Positions 39,328-49,515 of a stretch of 64,000 bases of DNA are shown piece by piece. The position numbers were made by a program, and so were the translations under genes. Position 1 is the first letter of the stretch; every line of letters begins with the position of its first letter. This DNA is from Cardiobacterium hominis (lineage in GTDB: Bacteria; Pseudomonadota; Gammaproteobacteria; Cardiobacteriales; Cardiobacteriaceae). Below the pieces are notes generated by a model, which saw only the letters and a program-made list of their open reading frames with translations, had not been told where the DNA came from and ran no database searches. The stretch covers positions 2,534,501 through 2,598,500 of the forward strand of contig NZ_LR134365.1 in assembly GCF_900637305.1 (NCBI RefSeq), given 5' to 3'.

Positions 39328-40197
39328 ATGTTGTTGAATAAACGTCAATTTATCGGGCGCAGCTGTGCGCTCGGTCTCGGTGCTATCCTGCCGCTTTCTG
39401 CCCAGGCAGAAACGCCGCTGGAGCGCTCTATCAACGAGCGCGTGCGCCAATTGCGCGCCGAAGGGCGTCTTGCGGGCGACGAGCGCAGTGCCTGGTTGGT
39501 GCATGATCTGGTCGCCAACCGTCCGCTGGCGCAAATCAACGCACAAGTGCCGCTGCAATGCGCCAGTCTGGTCAAGCCGTTCGTCATCCAGGCCTACCTC
39601 CTCACCCATTATTTAAAGGATTCCAGCCTCTATCCGATGAGCGAGCGCGTGCAGGACGAAATGCGCGGCATGGTCGTCGCCAGTAATAACGAATTCACCA
39701 ACCACCTGTTCAAGCGTCTCGGCGGGCCGCAGGGCGTGCAATGGATGCTGAAAAAACAGGCGCCGCAGATTTTCCGCAATATTCAAATCGTCGAGAACAT
39801 TCCGGCACAGGGACGTACTTATAAAAACCGCGCTTCCGCTGCCGATTACGACCGCTTCCTGCGTGCGCTGTGGGCGAACCAGCTGCCCGGCGCGCAGTAT
39901 CTGAAGCAGATTATGTCCATCCCCAATCCTGACCGCATCCGCTCAAAAACGCAGTTCGTGCCGCAAAGCGCGACGGTGTACGACAAAACCGGCTCGACTG
40001 CGATGCTCTGCGGCAATTTCGGCATCATCGAATGCAAGTCCGGCGGGCGCAGCTATCCCTATACCATCTCCGCCATCATCGAGAAAGACAACCCGGCGGG
40101 GAACTATTCCAGCTGGATTACCAGCCGCAGCAACGTCATCCGCGAAATCTCGGATATCGTCTATCTGCACTTCGCCCGCACGCACGGTATTGGCTGA
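39328..40197 (+). CDS. Class A beta-lactamase-like serine hydrolase (exported)
   Basis: Predicted 289-aa periplasmic protein of the beta-lactamase/penicillin-binding fold. A signal peptide ends near LSAQA. Active-site motifs are S80-L-V-K (SxxK), S119-N-N (SDN-like) and K220-T-G. The omega-loop region between SNN and KTG (ENIPAQGRTYKNRASA) shows no clear Glu166 equivalent, so true beta-lactamase activity is doubtful; a DD-peptidase or other cell-wall role is as likely. ATG 39328 gives a plausible signal peptide. It is separated from the yceD cluster by 44 bases. Confidence 0.8.
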   Translation: MLLNKRQFIGRSCALGLGAILPLSAQAETPLERSINERVRQLRAEGRLAGDERSAWLVHDLVANRPLAQINAQVPLQCASLVKPFVIQAYLLTHYLKDSSLYPMSERVQDEMRGMVVASNNEFTNHLFKRLGGPQGVQWMLKKQAPQIFRNIQIVENIPAQGRTYKNRASAADYDRFLRALWANQLPGAQYLKQIMSIPNPDRIRSKTQFVPQSATVYDKTGSTAMLCGNFGIIECKSGGRSYPYTISAIIEKDNPAGNYSSWITSRSNVIREISDIVYLHFARTHGIG

Positions 40198-40241
40198 TTT
40201 TCTGCCGTTTTTCCATTTTGACACCCGAAAATGTTGAGAGT

Positions 40242-40790
40242 ATGATGCGCCCTCCCGCGACCCCACCCCCCCGGCTGATTGACCCTTGGGCCTATGCCAG
40301 AAACCGTTGCCACGAGAGCGGTTCGCTGCCTTTGGCAGAGACCGAAACGCTAAAACAATGGACGGGGACGCGCGATGACGTCGTGCATTACTCCCTTGAA
40401 GGAAATATGGATAAGGACGGGCAACACCGCTTGAGCGGTCGTGTGCGCACCGTTCTGCATACCCAGTGCCAGCGCTGTCTTGAACCGATGACGCTGGAGG
40501 TTGCCCATTCCTTTGATTACGTGCTGATTCGTGATCAATCCCTTGAAGACAATGTCACCGATGGCAGCGAAACCCTGATCTGCGCCGAAGACGAACTCGA
40601 CCTGGCGTGGTTCATTGAAGAAGAAATCCTGCTGGCGATGCCCATGATTGCCAAGCACGATGATTGCAGCCTGCCGCAGACCGGCGCGCGTGACCCCCTG
40701 CCGCAGGCAGAAACGCACAACCCGTTTGCGGCTTTAAAAGACTTACTGGAAACCAAGGAGCATTCCCATGGCCGTTCAACAGAATCGTAA
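40242..40790 (+). CDS. yceD: YceD/DUF177 family 23S rRNA accumulation protein
   Basis: Predicted 182-aa protein of the DUF177 family, which is needed for normal 23S rRNA levels in bacteria and plants. The conserved C-Q-R-C-L-E-P motif at about residues 81-87 and the acidic [19 protein letters not shown] block are typical. Gene order yceD-rpmF-plsX is universal in this group. The last 23 bases overlap the rpmF start, more than usual. Confidence 0.92.
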   Translation: MMRPPATPPPRLIDPWAYARNRCHESGSLPLAETETLKQWTGTRDDVVHYSLEGNMDKDGQHRLSGRVRTVLHTQCQRCLEPMTLEVAHSFDYVLIRDQSLEDNVTDGSETLICAEDELDLAWFIEEEILLAMPMIAKHDDCSLPQTGARDPLPQAETHNPFAALKDLLETKEHSHGRSTES

Positions 40791-40971
40791 AACCCCCTCC
40801 AAACGCGGCATGCGCCGTGCCCACGATGCCTTAACCGGCAAAACCGTCTCTACCGACAGCCACAGCGGCGAGCGCCACCTGCGCCACCACGTCACCAAAG
40901 ACGGCTTCTATCGCGGACGCCTCGCCGTTGTCCGTCCTCGCGTTGCCCAACAGATTGATATCGAAGAATAA
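40768..40971 (+). CDS. rpmF: 50S ribosomal protein L32
   Basis: Predicted 67-aa ribosomal protein starting [20 protein letters not shown], the L32 signature, with a basic N-terminus and the C-terminal GFYRGR. The usual zinc cysteines are absent, as in other zinc-free L32. AAGGAG seven bases before the ATG sits inside the end of yceD; the two genes overlap by 23 bases. It lies 14 bases before plsX. Confidence 0.96.
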   Translation: MAVQQNRKTPSKRGMRRAHDALTGKTVSTDSHSGERHLRHHVTKDGFYRGRLAVVRPRVAQQIDIEE

Positions 40972-40985
40972 GACCTGATCGCGCC

Positions 40986-42032
40986 ATGAGCACGAGCAAG
41001 CCGCCAATCATTGCCATTGACGCAATGGGCGGCGATATCGGTCTGGATGTCACGCTGGCCGCCGTCGCCCATATCCAAAAGCGCTACCACGACGTGCGCA
41101 TGATAGTAGTCGGTGACGAACCGGCTATTCGCAGTCATAAATCCTTCAGCGCGATTGATGCCGCGCGCATTGACATTCACCACACCACGCAGGTGGTGGC
41201 GATGGACGAAGCACCTGCCAACGTCCTGCGCCACAAAACCGATTCCTCCATGTGGAAGGCGATTGAGCTGGTGCGCGACGGCAAAGCGCAAGCCTGTGTC
41301 AGCGCCGGCAACACCGGCGCGTTGATGGCAAGCAGCCGCTATATCCTGAAAATGCTGCCTGGCATCTCCCGTCCGGCGATTTGTGCGGTGGTGCCTTCAC
41401 GAGGCGGACATGTGCATTGGCTCGATCTTGGCGCCAACGTGGAGGCCAAACCGGAACAACTGGTGCAGTTCGCGGTCATGGGCTCGGAACTGGTCAAGGC
41501 GGTTGATGAAAAGCCCAATCCGATTGTCGGCCTGCTCAACATCGGCGAAGAAGCGATCAAGGGCAACGACATGGTCAAGGAAACCAGCAAACTGCTGGAG
41601 AAAACCGACCTCAACTACAGCGGCTTCGTCGAAGGTAACGACATCTTTCTCAAGGAAAAACTGGACATCGTCGTCTGTGACGGTTTCGTCGGTAACGTCG
41701 CACTAAAATCGGTAGAAGGCATCGCCAAATACATCCAGACCACGTTGGAGCAGGAATTTCGCCGCAACATCTTCAGCAAAATTGCCGCACTCTTTTCCCT
41801 GCCCGTCCTGCGTCGCACCAAGGCGCGCATTGACCCCCGCCGCTACAACGGCGCGACCCTGCTCGGTTTGCAGGGCATTGTCATCAAAAGCCACGGTAAC
41901 GCCGACGTTTTCGCGTTCGCCAACGCCATCAACGTCGCCCGTCTCGAAATCACCAACGGCATCATCGATCACATCCGCTGCCAGCTTGACCGTCAGCAGA
42001 ATCGCCCTGCCGCCGAAGAACACACTGCATGA
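40986..42032 (+). CDS. plsX: Phosphate acyltransferase PlsX
   Basis: Predicted 348-aa peripheral membrane enzyme that makes acyl-phosphate from acyl-ACP for phospholipid synthesis. The start [16 protein letters not shown], the [10 protein letters not shown] motif and the C-terminal [10 protein letters not shown] stretch are diagnostic. Length matches E. coli PlsX. It overlaps fabH by ATGA. Confidence 0.96.
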   Translation: MSTSKPPIIAIDAMGGDIGLDVTLAAVAHIQKRYHDVRMIVVGDEPAIRSHKSFSAIDAARIDIHHTTQVVAMDEAPANVLRHKTDSSMWKAIELVRDGKAQACVSAGNTGALMASSRYILKMLPGISRPAICAVVPSRGGHVHWLDLGANVEAKPEQLVQFAVMGSELVKAVDEKPNPIVGLLNIGEEAIKGNDMVKETSKLLEKTDLNYSGFVEGNDIFLKEKLDIVVCDGFVGNVALKSVEGIAKYIQTTLEQEFRRNIFSKIAALFSLPVLRRTKARIDPRRYNGATLLGLQGIVIKSHGNADVFAFANAINVARLEITNGIIDHIRCQLDRQQNRPAAEEHTA

Positions 42033-42997
42033 TTTACAGCAAAATCCTCAGCACCGGCAGCTATCTGCCGCAGCGGATCATGACCAACCAAGAATTCGCC
42101 GAGCGGATGGACACCTCCGACGAGTGGATTCGTACTCGTACCGGCATCGCACAGCGTCACATCGCCGCGCCGGATGAAAGCAGCACGGATCTTGCCTATC
42201 AGGCCGCACGCGACGCCCTGCAACGCGCCGACATTGATCCTGCAACGCTGGATCTCATCATCGTCGCCACCTCTACGCCAGAACACATCTTTCCCAGCAA
42301 CGCCAGTCAGTTGCAAACCCGCCTCGGCTGCCAGACCATTGCCGCCTTTGACATGCAGGCCGCCTGTTCCGGATTCATCTTCGCGCTGGCGACCGCCGAT
42401 AACTTCATTCGCGCAGGCAGCTGTAAACGGGCGCTGGTTATCGGTGCGGAACTGTTCAGCAACATCCTGGACTGGAGCGACCGCAGTACCTCCATCCTCT
42501 TTGGCGATGGCGCAGGTGCAGTCATTCTTGAAGCGGCAGACGAACCCGGTATTCACGGCTCGGTATTACATAGCGATGGTCGTTACAAAGAGCTGCTGTT
42601 GGTACCGCGCGGGAGTGGTTCCGCTGCGGACACCATGGGCGACCGCCTGCCGTTCGTTCACATGGAAGGGCGAGAAGTGTTCAAAGTCGCGGTACGCACC
42701 CTTTCTGGTCTTGTCACCGAATTGCTCGAACAACAGCAGATGCAGGCGGAAGACATCGACTTCCTCATCCCGCATCAGGCCAATCTGCGCATCATCAAAG
42801 CGACTGCCGAACACCTTAACCTGCCGCTGGAAAAAGTCATCCTCACCGTTGCCGAACACGCCAATACCTCCGCCGCTTCCATCCCGCTGGCGTTGGATTA
42901 CGGCATCAAAAACGGTACGATACGGCGCGGCCACAAACTGCTGCTGGAAGCTTTTGGCGGCGGATTCGTTTGGGGCGGTAGCATCATCACTTACTAA
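42029..42997 (+). CDS. fabH: 3-oxoacyl-ACP synthase III
   Basis: Predicted 322-aa condensing enzyme that starts fatty-acid synthesis by joining acetyl-CoA to malonyl-ACP. The catalytic triad is C113 (in AACSGF), H249 (in PHQANLRI) and N279 (in EHANTSA). Length and the C-terminal GGGFVWGG match FabH. It overlaps plsX at the start and is 14 bases before fabD. Confidence 0.97.
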   Translation: MIYSKILSTGSYLPQRIMTNQEFAERMDTSDEWIRTRTGIAQRHIAAPDESSTDLAYQAARDALQRADIDPATLDLIIVATSTPEHIFPSNASQLQTRLGCQTIAAFDMQAACSGFIFALATADNFIRAGSCKRALVIGAELFSNILDWSDRSTSILFGDGAGAVILEAADEPGIHGSVLHSDGRYKELLLVPRGSGSAADTMGDRLPFVHMEGREVFKVAVRTLSGLVTELLEQQQMQAEDIDFLIPHQANLRIIKATAEHLNLPLEKVILTVAEHANTSAASIPLALDYGIKNGTIRRGHKLLLEAFGGGFVWGGSIITY

Positions 42998-43011
42998 CGG
43001 AGGAGCGCAAC

Positions 43012-43950
43012 ATGGCGACCATTGCATTGATTTTCCCCGGCCAGGGCTCGCAAAGCCCCGGCATGCTCAAGGAACTGGCGGCGGCTTACCCCGTCGTGCA
43101 GCGTCGCTTTCAGGAAGCCTCCGACGTCCTCAAACTCGACCTGTGGCAGATTAGCCAGGACGAAACGGGCAGTCAGATCGACCAAACCGCCATCACCCAA
43201 CCCGCGCTGCTTGCCGCCGGTATCGCCTGCGCGGATATCCTGCGTGACGAATGCGGCATCAACGCCCCCTTTATGGCCGGCCACTCGCTTGGCGAATACA
43301 CCGCCCTCTGTGCGGCAGGGGCGATGAGCTTTGCCGAAGCCATCCAGCTCGTCCACATGCGCGGCAAAATCATGCAGGAAGCCGTTGCTCCCGGTGCGGG
43401 TGCGATGGCTGCCATTCTCGGCTTGGCCGATGAAGACGTCATCAGCGTTTGCAACCGCACACCCGGCAAAGTCAGTGCCGCCAACTTCAACTCGCCCGGG
43501 CAAGTCGTCATCGCAGGCGAAACTGCCGCGGTGGAAGCCGCGGTAGAAGCGGCAAAAGCAGCAGGAGCGAAGCGCGCCGTCACGCTGGCCGTCAGCGTCC
43601 CTTCACATTGCGAGCTGATGCGCGCCGCTGCCGGGCAACTGAGTCTGCACCTCGGCAAAATTCACTGGCAGACCCCGAACGCCGTCATCATCCATAACGT
43701 GGATGCCAAAACGCACGACAGCACGAGCGGTGTGGAAGCGGCGCTCGGTGCACAACTTTACCAGCCGGTACGCTGGGTGGACTGCATCGAGGCGCTGGCC
43801 GCGCGCGGCGTCAATCTCTTTATCGAAGCCGGGCCGGGCAAAGTGCTCACCGGTCTGAACAAGCGCATCGATAAAACGCTGCGTACCATTGCTTTTGATC
43901 ATCCCGACAGCGTCGCCGCTGTTCGCCAAGCCCTTTCGGAGACCCCATGA
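43012..43950 (+). CDS. fabD: Malonyl-CoA:ACP transacylase
   Basis: Predicted 312-aa enzyme that loads malonate onto ACP. FPGQGSQ near the N-terminus and the nucleophile S92 in GHSLGEY are intact, as is the QPALLAAGIA segment. GGAGG lies before the ATG at 43012. It overlaps fabG by ATGA. Confidence 0.97.
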   Translation: MATIALIFPGQGSQSPGMLKELAAAYPVVQRRFQEASDVLKLDLWQISQDETGSQIDQTAITQPALLAAGIACADILRDECGINAPFMAGHSLGEYTALCAAGAMSFAEAIQLVHMRGKIMQEAVAPGAGAMAAILGLADEDVISVCNRTPGKVSAANFNSPGQVVIAGETAAVEAAVEAAKAAGAKRAVTLAVSVPSHCELMRAAAGQLSLHLGKIHWQTPNAVIIHNVDAKTHDSTSGVEAALGAQLYQPVRWVDCIEALAARGVNLFIEAGPGKVLTGLNKRIDKTLRTIAFDHPDSVAAVRQALSETP

Positions 43951-44684
43951 ACCTGCAATCACAAGTCGCCCTCGTCACTGGAGCCAGCCGTGGTATCGGT
44001 CGTGCCATCCTTGATGCCCTCGGTCGCGAAGGGGCGACCGTCATCGGCACCGCTACCAGTGACAGCGGCGCAGAAGCCATCAGCCGTCATATCGCGGAAA
44101 GCGGTTTCAGCGGCTGCGGCAAAAAACTCTCGGTCAATGATAACGACGCCGTAGAAGCGCTCATCAAAGACATCGCCGACCAGTACGCCCCGGTTGCCAT
44201 CCTCGTCAATAACGCTGGCATTACCGACGACAACCTGCTGATGCGGATGAAACCGGAACAATGGGACAACGTCATTGACACCAACCTGAACAGCATCTAC
44301 CGCCTGAGCAAAGCGGTACTGCGCGACATGATGAAAGCCCGCTGCGGCCGTATCATCAACATCACCTCGGTAGTGGGCATCATGGGCAACGCCGGACAAA
44401 CCAACTACGCCGCCACCAAAGCCGGCCTCATCGGATTTTCCAAATCGCTGGCGCGCGAAGTAGGCTCACGTGGCATCACCGTCAACTGCGTTGCGCCGGG
44501 CTTCATTCAGACCGACATGACCGACAAACTGAACGATGAGCAGAAAAAAGCCATCTCCGACCAAATCCCGCTCGCCAAACTGGGACGGGTAGAAGATATC
44601 GCCGACGCGGTCGTCTATCTGGCGCGCGCCGAATACATCACCGGCGAAACGCTGAACATCAACGGCGGCATGTATATGCTGTAA
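43947..44684 (+). CDS. fabG: 3-oxoacyl-ACP reductase
   Basis: Predicted 245-aa NADPH-dependent short-chain dehydrogenase of fatty-acid elongation. TGASRGIG is the cofactor site, NNAG follows, and Y154-x3-K158 with the upstream INITSVVG serine form the active site. Length matches E. coli FabG (244 aa). It is translationally coupled to fabD and lies 85 bases before acpP. Confidence 0.97.
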   Translation: MNLQSQVALVTGASRGIGRAILDALGREGATVIGTATSDSGAEAISRHIAESGFSGCGKKLSVNDNDAVEALIKDIADQYAPVAILVNNAGITDDNLLMRMKPEQWDNVIDTNLNSIYRLSKAVLRDMMKARCGRIINITSVVGIMGNAGQTNYAATKAGLIGFSKSLAREVGSRGITVNCVAPGFIQTDMTDKLNDEQKKAISDQIPLAKLGRVEDIADAVVYLARAEYITGETLNINGGMYML

Positions 44685-44769
44685 ACCCGGCTGCCCGCCG
44701 CCGTGTGGCATTTGCCAAACAAACCTTTTACAATACGCCCCCTCAATCACAACCCAGGAAAAACACACC

Positions 44770-45012
44770 ATGAGTAATTCAATCGAAGAACGCGTCATCA
44801 AAGTGATCGCAGAGCAGTTGAGCGTTGATGAGGCGCAGGTCAAACCTGAAGCCGCCTTCATTGACGACCTCGGCGCTGACTCTCTCGATCTCGTTGAACT
44901 CGTCATGTCATTGGAAAAAGAATTTGACTGCGAAATCCCTGACGAAGACGCAGAAAAAATCACCACCGTGCAAACCGCTATCGACTACGTCAAAGCCAAC
45001 AGCAACGGCTAA
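44770..45012 (+). CDS. acpP: Acyl carrier protein
   Basis: Predicted 80-aa acidic helical protein that carries growing acyl chains on a phosphopantetheine arm. The attachment serine is S38 in GADSLDLVE. The 85-base leader upstream and the strong terminator downstream suggest separate control, as is usual for this highly expressed gene. Confidence 0.97.
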   Translation: MSNSIEERVIKVIAEQLSVDEAQVKPEAAFIDDLGADSLDLVELVMSLEKEFDCEIPDEDAEKITTVQTAIDYVKANSNG

Positions 45013-45027
45013 ACGGGTCGCCAGGCG

Positions 45028-45060
45028 AGCCACGGTAGTGCCAACTGCTGTGGCTTTTTT
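45028..45060 (+). terminator. Terminator between acpP and fabF
   Basis: Twelve-base stem AGCCACGGTAGT / ACTGCTGTGGCT (two G-U pairs), loop GCCA, then five more T. Confidence 0.88.
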
Positions 45061-45114
45061 GTATCTTCAACCGTGCGCAGACAGGCGCCGGGTCATCGAA
45101 ACGGCAGGAAACAC

Positions 45115-46383
45115 ATGACGCAAACCACCCGTAGCAGAGCCATACCACGTGTCGTCGTAACCGGCATGGGCATCATCAGCCCGGTCGGCAGCAGCATCAC
45201 CAGCGCCTGGGAGAACATCCTCGCTGGCAAGAGCGGCATTACCCCTATCACCGACTATGACCCTTCGGACTTGCCCGTGCGTTTTCGCGGCGCCGTACAG
45301 GGATTTGACATCGACCGCTATTTTGACGCCAAAGAAGCGCGCAAAATGGACGGCTTCATACACTACGGCTTCGCCGCCGCCGCAGACGCCATCGCCGACA
45401 GCGGCTTAGAATTCACCAACCCCACCCTCGCTGAACGCAGCGGCATCATCATCGGCTCCGGTATCGGCGGCCTGCCCGGCATGCTTGACGGCTACCGCGA
45501 ATTTCTTGAGCGTGGCGCGCGCCGCGTCTCGCCGTTCTACGTGCCGAAGAACATCGTCAACATGATTGCTGGCAACCTCTCCATCCGCTACGGCATCAAA
45601 GGGCCGACGCTTGCCACCGTCACCGCTTGCGCGAGCGCCACCCACTGCATTGCCCAGGCTTACCGCATGATTCAGGCGGGCGATGTGGACGTGATGATTG
45701 CCGGTGGCGCAGAAAGTGCGGGGAACGATATGGGTATCGCCGGCTTTGCCGCTGCCAAGGCGCTCTCCACCCGCAACGACGACCCGACGCGCGCTTCTCG
45801 CCCCTGGGACAAAGACCGCGACGGTTTCGTCTTGGGCGACGGCGCGGGCGTCATCGTCCTCGAAAGCCTCGAACACGCCTTGGCGCGTGGTGCGACCATC
45901 CACGGCGAAATCATCGGCATGGGCATGAGTTCCGATGCCTACCATATGACCGCCCCACTGGAAGATGGCTCCGGTGCGGCGCGCTGCATGACGCTTGCCC
46001 TCAAAGACGCGGGCATCACGCCGGACGCGGTGGACTACATCAACGCGCACGGTACCTCGACCCCCGCAGGCGACATCGCCGAAACCCGCGCCATCAAAAA
46101 CAGCTTCGGCGAACACGCCTACCGCCTCGCCGTCAGCAGCACCAAATCCATGACCGGACACGCGCTCGGCGCCGCAGGCGGCCTTGAAGCCATCTTCACC
46201 CTGCTCGCCCTGCGCGACCAAATCGCGCCGCCGACCATCAACCTTGACCAGCCCGGCGAAGGCTGCGACCTGGACTACATCCCGCATAAAGCGCGCGCGA
46301 TGAAAATCGACACCGCCCTTTCCAACTCCTTCGGCTTTGGTGGCACCAACGCCTGCATCCTCCTGCGACGGTACCAGCCATGA
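45115..46383 (+). CDS. fabF: 3-oxoacyl-ACP synthase II
   Basis: Predicted 422-aa elongation condensing enzyme. The catalytic residues are C172 (in TACASATH), H312 (in NAHGTSTP) and H349 (in SMTGHALGAAG). The start at 45115 has AGGAAA upstream and gives VVVTGMGIISPVG as the N-terminus. It overlaps mltG by ATGA. The pabC gene usually found between fabF and mltG in E. coli is absent. Confidence 0.97.
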   Translation: MTQTTRSRAIPRVVVTGMGIISPVGSSITSAWENILAGKSGITPITDYDPSDLPVRFRGAVQGFDIDRYFDAKEARKMDGFIHYGFAAAADAIADSGLEFTNPTLAERSGIIIGSGIGGLPGMLDGYREFLERGARRVSPFYVPKNIVNMIAGNLSIRYGIKGPTLATVTACASATHCIAQAYRMIQAGDVDVMIAGGAESAGNDMGIAGFAAAKALSTRNDDPTRASRPWDKDRDGFVLGDGAGVIVLESLEHALARGATIHGEIIGMGMSSDAYHMTAPLEDGSGAARCMTLALKDAGITPDAVDYINAHGTSTPAGDIAETRAIKNSFGEHAYRLAVSSTKSMTGHALGAAGGLEAIFTLLALRDQIAPPTINLDQPGEGCDLDYIPHKARAMKIDTALSNSFGFGGTNACILLRRYQP

Positions 46384-47393
46384 AACGCTTCCTTCTCAAC
46401 TGCTTCCTCACCCTCATCCTGCTCGCCGCCTGGGCGGCAGGCGTCTTCTACCTGCAATACCAAAAAGCACTGAATGCCCCACTCGTCGCCGAAGGCGACG
46501 GCATCATCACCGTCAAACGCGGCGATACCCTCGCCAGCCTCAACCGCGAACTCGTACAGCGCGGTGTCATCCATAGCGACTGGGTGCTGCCCGTATATGC
46601 CCGCCTCAACCCGCAAGCGGCGAACATCAAGGCGGGCGACTACCGCATTGACGCCAGCGCCAGCCTGCCCTCACTGATGAACGACATCACCAACGGCAAA
46701 GTCGTGGTGTACAACATCACCGTCGTCGAAGGCAAAACCTTCAAAGACCTGCGCGCCAGCCTCGTGCAGACCGCCGGCATCGAACACACCCTAAACGACA
46801 AAACCGACGCACAAATTGCCACCCTGCTCGGCATTGACGGCAGCCCCGAAGGCTGGTTCATGCCCGAAACCTACCAGTTCCACCGTGGCAGCAGCGACCT
46901 CGAACTACTGAAACGCATGTACGGCGAAATGCAGCGCACCCTCGAACAAGAATGGCCGAACCGCGCTGATGGCCTGCCACTCGCCAACCCCTACCAGGCG
47001 CTCATCCTCGCCTCCATCATCGAAAAAGAAACCGGCGTGGCAAGCGAGCGCCCGCAAATCGCCGGCGTCTTCGTGCGTCGCCTACAAAAAGACATGCTGC
47101 TACAAACCGACCCCAGCGTCATCTACGGCGCCGCCGACTACCACGGCGACCTGACCCGCAAACACCTGCAAACCGACACGCCGTATAACACCTACATCAA
47201 CAAAGGCCTGCCGCCGACCCCCATCGCCCTGCCCGGCAAAGCCAGCATCCAGGCAGCGCTGCACCCCGCTGACGGCGACAGCCTCTACTTCGTCGCCGAC
47301 GGCAAAGGCGGCCACACCTTCAGCGCCACCTACGAAGAACACCAACAAGCGGTCGCCCGCTACCTCAAACAACAACAGCAGCCCAAACCATGA
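46380..47393 (+). CDS. mltG: Endolytic murein transglycosylase MltG
   Basis: Predicted 337-aa inner-membrane lytic transglycosylase that cuts nascent glycan strands. One N-terminal membrane helix (residues 3-24), a LysM-like region around KRGDTLASLNRELVQRG, then the YceG domain with catalytic E215 in ASIIEKETG and the TPYNTY / GLPPTPIALPG motifs. Coupled to fabF and tmk by ATGA overlaps. Confidence 0.95.
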   Translation: MKRFLLNCFLTLILLAAWAAGVFYLQYQKALNAPLVAEGDGIITVKRGDTLASLNRELVQRGVIHSDWVLPVYARLNPQAANIKAGDYRIDASASLPSLMNDITNGKVVVYNITVVEGKTFKDLRASLVQTAGIEHTLNDKTDAQIATLLGIDGSPEGWFMPETYQFHRGSSDLELLKRMYGEMQRTLEQEWPNRADGLPLANPYQALILASIIEKETGVASERPQIAGVFVRRLQKDMLLQTDPSVIYGAADYHGDLTRKHLQTDTPYNTYINKGLPPTPIALPGKASIQAALHPADGDSLYFVADGKGGHTFSATYEEHQQAVARYLKQQQQPKP

Positions 47394-48007
47394 GCGGGCG
47401 CTTCATCACCCTGGATGGCAGCGAAGGCGTGGGCAAAAGCACCCAACTCGCCAACATCCAGGCGTGGTGCACCGCCCATGGCATCACCGCCCGCTACGGG
47501 CGCGAACCGGGCGGCACCCCGTTGGGCGAACGCCTGCGCGCCATCCTCCTCGACCGCACGACCGACGCCGACCCGCTGACCGAACTGCTGCTGCTCCTCG
47601 CCGCCCGTCGCGCCCACCTACAACAAACCATCCTGCCCGCCCTCGCGCGCGGCGAATGGTACATCTCTGACCGCTACCGTGACGCCACCTACGCCTACCA
47701 GCACTACGGCCGTAGCATCCCGCTCACCACCCTCAGCGCGCTCGAAACCGCGAGCGAAACCGACCGCGACCCCGACCTCGCCCTTATCCTCGGCAGCAGC
47801 GCGGACACCGCCCGCGACCGCCTTGCCCAACGCGGCGCCGCGCAAGACCGCTTCGAAGCAGAAGACGCCGACTTCTTCGTCCGCGTTGCCGCCGGCTATC
47901 GCGAACGCGCCCAAGCGCCGCACGCCGTCTGGATAGACGCCGAAGGCGACGAACAAACCGTCTTCGCCCGCATCCGCCCGCATTTAGAAGCGCTGCGCCA
48001 ACCCTGA
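47390..48007 (+). CDS. tmk: Thymidylate kinase
   Basis: Predicted 205-aa enzyme that phosphorylates dTMP to dTDP. P-loop DGSEGVGKST (residues 9-18), REPGGTPLGE, and SDRYRDATYAYQ match bacterial TMK. It overlaps mltG and sits nine bases before holB, the standard order. Confidence 0.96.
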   Translation: MSGRFITLDGSEGVGKSTQLANIQAWCTAHGITARYGREPGGTPLGERLRAILLDRTTDADPLTELLLLLAARRAHLQQTILPALARGEWYISDRYRDATYAYQHYGRSIPLTTLSALETASETDRDPDLALILGSSADTARDRLAQRGAAQDRFEAEDADFFVRVAAGYRERAQAPHAVWIDAEGDEQTVFARIRPHLEALRQP

Positions 48008-48016
48008 ACCGCCGCC

Positions 48017-48961
48017 ATGCTCCCCTGGACCGACCTGCACTACCGCGGCCTTGACCGCCTTGCCGACCGACTGCCCGCCACCCTGCTCCTCATCGACCCG
48101 CAGCGCGGCAATGCCGACGACATGGCGCAAGCTATCATCGCCCGTGCCCTCTGCCTGCACGACGACCACCGCCCCTGCGGTCAATGCAAAAGCTGCCACC
48201 TGCTCGCGCAAGGCACCCATCCCGATACCGCGAGCTACCTTGAACCCTGCAAAATCGAAGACATCCGCGACCTCGGCGACACCCTGCAAAACACCCCAGC
48301 CATCGGCGCGCTGCGCCTGACCTACCTCGGCGCCATTGACAACTACAACCCCTACGCGCTGAACGCCCTGCTGAAAACCCTCGAAGAACCGCCGCAGCAC
48401 AGCCGCTTTATCCTGAGTGCCACCAACCGCCGCGCCGTCAAAGCGACCATCCTCAGCCGCAGCCACGTCGTCACCCTGCCGCAGCCAACCGCAGAACAAG
48501 CCCAACAATGGCTGGTCAACACACACGCCTTCAGTCCCGAACAAGCTGCTGCCAGCCTTGCCCTGCACCACGGCAACCCGCACCAGGCGCTCGCCCACCC
48601 GGATGCACCCGACCCGCACGAACACCTCGGCCTGCTCATCGCCTACCTCAGCCAGCCGCAGCGGGCGACCGCCTACCTGCACCATCTCGACCGCCTCAAA
48701 GACAACGACCTGAACGACTACCTGCAAAGCCAGCTGGAAACCCTTATCGCCTACCGCCAGCTAGACAGCAGCGGCCAAAATTGGCACAATCGCCTGCGCC
48801 AACACGACGCAGACCTGCAAGGACTCGACCTGAACCGCCTGCATACCCTCTATGCGCGCCTCAGCGAACTGCGCCGCCCGGACCGGCAACAAATCGGGCA
48901 AACCCTGAACATCAAAGCCCTGCTGCTGGAAACCTGCGACAAACGGAACCTGGAACTATGA
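48017..48961 (+). CDS. holB: DNA polymerase III delta-prime subunit
   Basis: Predicted 314-aa clamp-loader subunit. Zinc-module cysteines C-x9-C-x2-C-x2-C are visible in LCLHDDHRPCGQCKSCH, and NALLKTLEEPPQHSRFILSA is the sensor region. The Walker A motif is degenerate, as expected for delta-prime. The last bases overlap the pilZ start. Confidence 0.93.
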   Translation: MLPWTDLHYRGLDRLADRLPATLLLIDPQRGNADDMAQAIIARALCLHDDHRPCGQCKSCHLLAQGTHPDTASYLEPCKIEDIRDLGDTLQNTPAIGALRLTYLGAIDNYNPYALNALLKTLEEPPQHSRFILSATNRRAVKATILSRSHVVTLPQPTAEQAQQWLVNTHAFSPEQAAASLALHHGNPHQALAHPDAPDPHEHLGLLIAYLSQPQRATAYLHHLDRLKDNDLNDYLQSQLETLIAYRQLDSSGQNWHNRLRQHDADLQGLDLNRLHTLYARLSELRRPDRQQIGQTLNIKALLLETCDKRNLEL

Positions 48962-49326
48962 CACCCCCTACTCCGCAAAACCAATCCAAACTCAAACAAG
49001 GCGTTATCCGCCTCAACATCGAAGACCTGAAAGACCTCTACCAAGCCTATATGCCCTTTGTAGACGGTTGCGGCATCTTCGTTGCCACCGAAGAAAAATA
49101 CGCGCTCGAACAAGAAGTCTTCATCTTCCTCAAACTGCCGGGCGATCTAGGCAAATTCGCGGCCTCCGGCCGCATCGTCTGGCTGAACCCGCCGAAAAAA
49201 ATCTCCAAACGCGTTCCCGGCGTTGGCGTCCAACTGCGCGGCAAAGAAGCACCGAAAATCCGCGAAGTCATCGAAGCCGGACTCGGCAAAATGCTCGCCA
49301 GCGGCCTGCCATCCGCGACCATGTAA
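48958..49326 (+). CDS. pilZ: PilZ-domain protein of the type IV pilus
   Basis: Predicted 122-aa cytoplasmic protein. The order holB-pilZ and the length match PilZ of type IV pilus biogenesis. The PilZ region includes FVATEEKYALEQEVFIFLKLP and GRIVWLNP, but the RxxxR / DxSxxG residues that bind cyclic-di-GMP are not visible, as in other pilus-type PilZ proteins. No other pilus genes are in the window. It ends the fab-holB block. Confidence 0.88.
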   Translation: MTPPTPQNQSKLKQGVIRLNIEDLKDLYQAYMPFVDGCGIFVATEEKYALEQEVFIFLKLPGDLGKFAASGRIVWLNPPKKISKRVPGVGVQLRGKEAPKIREVIEAGLGKMLASGLPSATM

Positions 49327-49405
49327 AAAACCAAAAACGAAAAAGGGTGGTTGGCGCGTCGCGCTGAACCGCCCGTTTCATTTATGGCAGGCGGATTCTG
49401 CCGCG

Positions 49406-49440
49406 CCCCCCTTACCTGCGAAGCAGGGGTGAGGCTCCCT
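49406..49440. repeat. GC-rich dispersed repeat near the IS30 remnant
   Basis: CCCCCTTACCTGCGAAGCAGGGGTGAGG is a degenerate member of the CCCTCCCC-TGCGAAGC-GGGGAGGG family seen at 15569-15603. The gap 49327-49515 holds nothing else I can name. Confidence 0.5.
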
Positions 49441-49515
49441 TAAAAAAAGATGAACGGCTTTTTGCAAGACACAACACCGTACAGCCCTTTGCCTGTATAG
49501 ATATACGGCGAATTG

